A stretch of 22,388 nt of DNA, taken from assembly GCA_031549535.1 (NCBI GenBank), contig JAVBPP010000093.1, positions 1 through 22,388 on the forward strand. The letters run 5' to 3'. The notes beneath the pieces were generated by a model. The model did no database searches. It worked only from the letters and a program-made list of their open reading frames with translations, and was not told where the DNA came from. A program made the translations under genes and the position numbers. This document shows, one piece after another, positions 21,246 through 22,388 of the stretch. Origin of the DNA: JAVBPP01 sp031549535 (GTDB lineage Bacteria; Bacillota; Clostridia; Oscillospirales; Acutalibacteraceae). Each line of letters starts with the position of its first letter. Positions within the stretch are counted from its first letter, which is position 1.

Positions 21246-22388
21246 ATGAAAAAGGTATTTTTTAAAAAAGGACTCAGCATTTTATTAGTGATAACTATGA
21301 TGTTAACGCTTATTCCGATGTTTGCCACATTTGTCACTGCTGAAGACACGATTCCTGCGGATGCCGTACATGTAAAAACATCGACACAACTTGCGGCCAT
21401 TGGAGGTGCCACAAGTGCAGGTAAATACTATGTACTGGATAACGATATTACTTTGGCCTCAGCTTGGTCTCCAATAAGTGACTTTAGAGGCACATTGGAT
21501 GGCAGAGGATACGGCATCACTGGAATAAGAATTAATATCGCAACAATATCAGGAAATACTCAATATATTGGTTTATTTAGTGCTTGTAATGGCGCAACTG
21601 TAAAAAACTTACAAATAACGGACAGCATTATAACGTTCAAAGTTGTATCAGGCTCATTGGGCAATCCTAATGTATATATCGGAGGTTTCGCTGGTTCAAC
21701 AAGCAACAGTTCATTTGTAAATTGTAGCTATTCCGGAAGTATTTCAGTAACTACAAGCAATGATAATAGCTCATATGTAGGCGGTTTCGTCGGTTTAGCA
21801 AACAATACATCTTTTAGCTTATGTTCAAATAGCGCACCAATTAGCTCTGAAGTAAATTCCATGATTGGTGTTGCACGCGCGGGTGGATTATGTGGAGAAT
21901 TAGGTGCAGGAGGATTAATAACAAATTGTTTTAATGCCGGAAATATTAACGCCTCTAGTGCTACAGAGAGCACATATGCAGGTGGTATTGTTGCAATCAA
22001 TAATGGATCAATAACAAAAAGCTATAATTCAGGTAATGTTTTATCAGGTGCCGGAAGTGCCTTAAGTATGTGCGATATTTTTGCCGGAGGAATTGCTGCG
22101 CGTGGAGAGGTAGGCAGTTCTATAACTAATTGTGCGGTAATGGCTTCACAGATTAATTTACCAACGGTTGGATATGTCAGCAATAATTCTAAGTACACGA
22201 TATCGTATGGAGGAACAAAAAATAATAATATTGCACTTAATAATATTACTGGTTCACCTACAAATGATGCTAACACACGATATACCCCCACACAAATGCA
22301 AGGAGCATCACCGTATTTAGATGTTAGTTGGGATTTTGACGACATTTGGGAGTTTAGCGCAAGTTTTTTATATCCTCAACTAAAGAAA
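21246..22388 (+). CDS. Secreted GLUG-repeat protein, 3' end outside the window
   Basis: An open frame of 381 codons with no stop before the window edge. AGGAGG (21232-21237) lies 8 bases before the ATG. Residues 1-32 are a classical signal peptide: KKVFFKKG, a hydrophobic core, cleavage near TAEDT. From about residue 70 on there are repeats of a beta-strand unit built around 'YxGGFxG ... xxNCxxxGxI': YIGLFSACNG, YIGGFAGSTSN, YVGGFVGLANN, RAGGLCGELG, YAGGIVAINNG and FAGGIAARGE, each followed by a similar strand (for example NCSYSGSI, NCFNAGNI, KSYNSGNV). This is the GLUG repeat, expected to form a beta-helix on secreted or wall-bound adhesins or cell-surface enzymes. Domains or an anchor beyond the edge cannot be seen. 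Confidence 0.85.
   Translation, partial: MKKVFFKKGLSILLVITMMLTLIPMFATFVTAEDTIPADAVHVKTSTQLAAIGGATSAGKYYVLDNDITLASAWSPISDFRGTLDGRGYGITGIRINIATISGNTQYIGLFSACNGATVKNLQITDSIITFKVVSGSLGNPNVYIGGFAGSTSNSSFVNCSYSGSISVTTSNDNSSYVGGFVGLANNTSFSLCSNSAPISSEVNSMIGVARAGGLCGELGAGGLITNCFNAGNINASSATESTYAGGIVAINNGSITKSYNSGNVLSGAGSALSMCDIFAGGIAARGEVGSSITNCAVMASQINLPTVGYVSNNSKYTISYGGTKNNNIALNNITGSPTNDANTRYTPTQMQGASPYLDVSWDFDDIWEFSASFLYPQLKK

Larger units (their letters stand above)
16500..22388. mobile_element. Left part of a probable integrated mobile element
   Basis: After the terminator at 16494 base use turns clearly AT-rich and stays so to the window end, and genes change from housekeeping types to a large serine recombinase, several unknown small genes, a zinc-finger gene and a secreted repeat protein. 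A recombinase gene whose 3' end lies near the host boundary is the usual layout for elements moved by this enzyme family. No conjugation or replication genes are seen, and the right end and attachment sites are not identifiable from this window, so size and type are open. Confidence 0.5.

Noticed and set aside
16443..22388. CRISPR array or tRNA attachment site in the AT-rich part.
   Set aside because: No regularly spaced direct repeats and no cloverleaf were found; the repeats present are inverted pairs near promoters and gene ends.

Overview
The window looks like chromosomal DNA of a low-GC-type Gram-positive anaerobe, most likely class Clostridia near the Oscillospiraceae/Ruminococcaceae. 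The basis is strong AGGAGG ribosome sites, frequent TTG/GTG starts, a YtrA-type GntR regulator with its ABC transporter, YfhO, TVP38, paired M42 peptidases, an aluminium-resistance-type PLP enzyme and a corrinoid-type URO-D protein. No rRNA, tRNA or CRISPR array was seen. The genus assignment is inference.

Bases 1-2295 hold a plus-strand operon: regulator, ABC ATPase and ABC permease, with a promoter and a possible operator in front. A 115-base imperfect palindrome that looks like a miniature mobile repeat follows, then a perfect hairpin that separates it from the next, convergent operon.

Bases 2296-10061 are a tightly packed eight-gene minus-strand operon. In transcription order it encodes a TVP38/TMEM64 membrane protein, a galactokinase-family kinase, two M42 aminopeptidases, a GNAT acetyltransferase, a methionine-gamma-lyase/aluminium-resistance-family PLP enzyme, a DUF2461 protein and an EamA transporter. 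Junctions are 4- to 17-base overlaps or gaps of at most 18 bases. The mix suggests peptide and small-molecule salvage, but no single pathway is obvious.

Bases 10139-16494 hold a FAD-dependent oxidoreductase followed by a large YfhO membrane protein (plus), a convergent Cys-rich Ig-like small protein (minus), a URO-D superfamily protein (plus) and a decayed zinc-ribbon/TM2 gene (plus), closed by a terminator.

From about 16500 the sequence becomes visibly AT-rich, and what follows looks like the left part of an integrated mobile element whose right end is outside the window. It has a large serine recombinase (minus), a very short gene just upstream of it, a row of three small unknown genes (minus), a divergent zinc-finger gene resembling DUF6076 (plus), and a secreted GLUG-repeat protein that runs off the right edge still open. 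Several inverted repeats, a divergent control region and a terminator overlapping a promoter lie between these genes. The least explained material is here.
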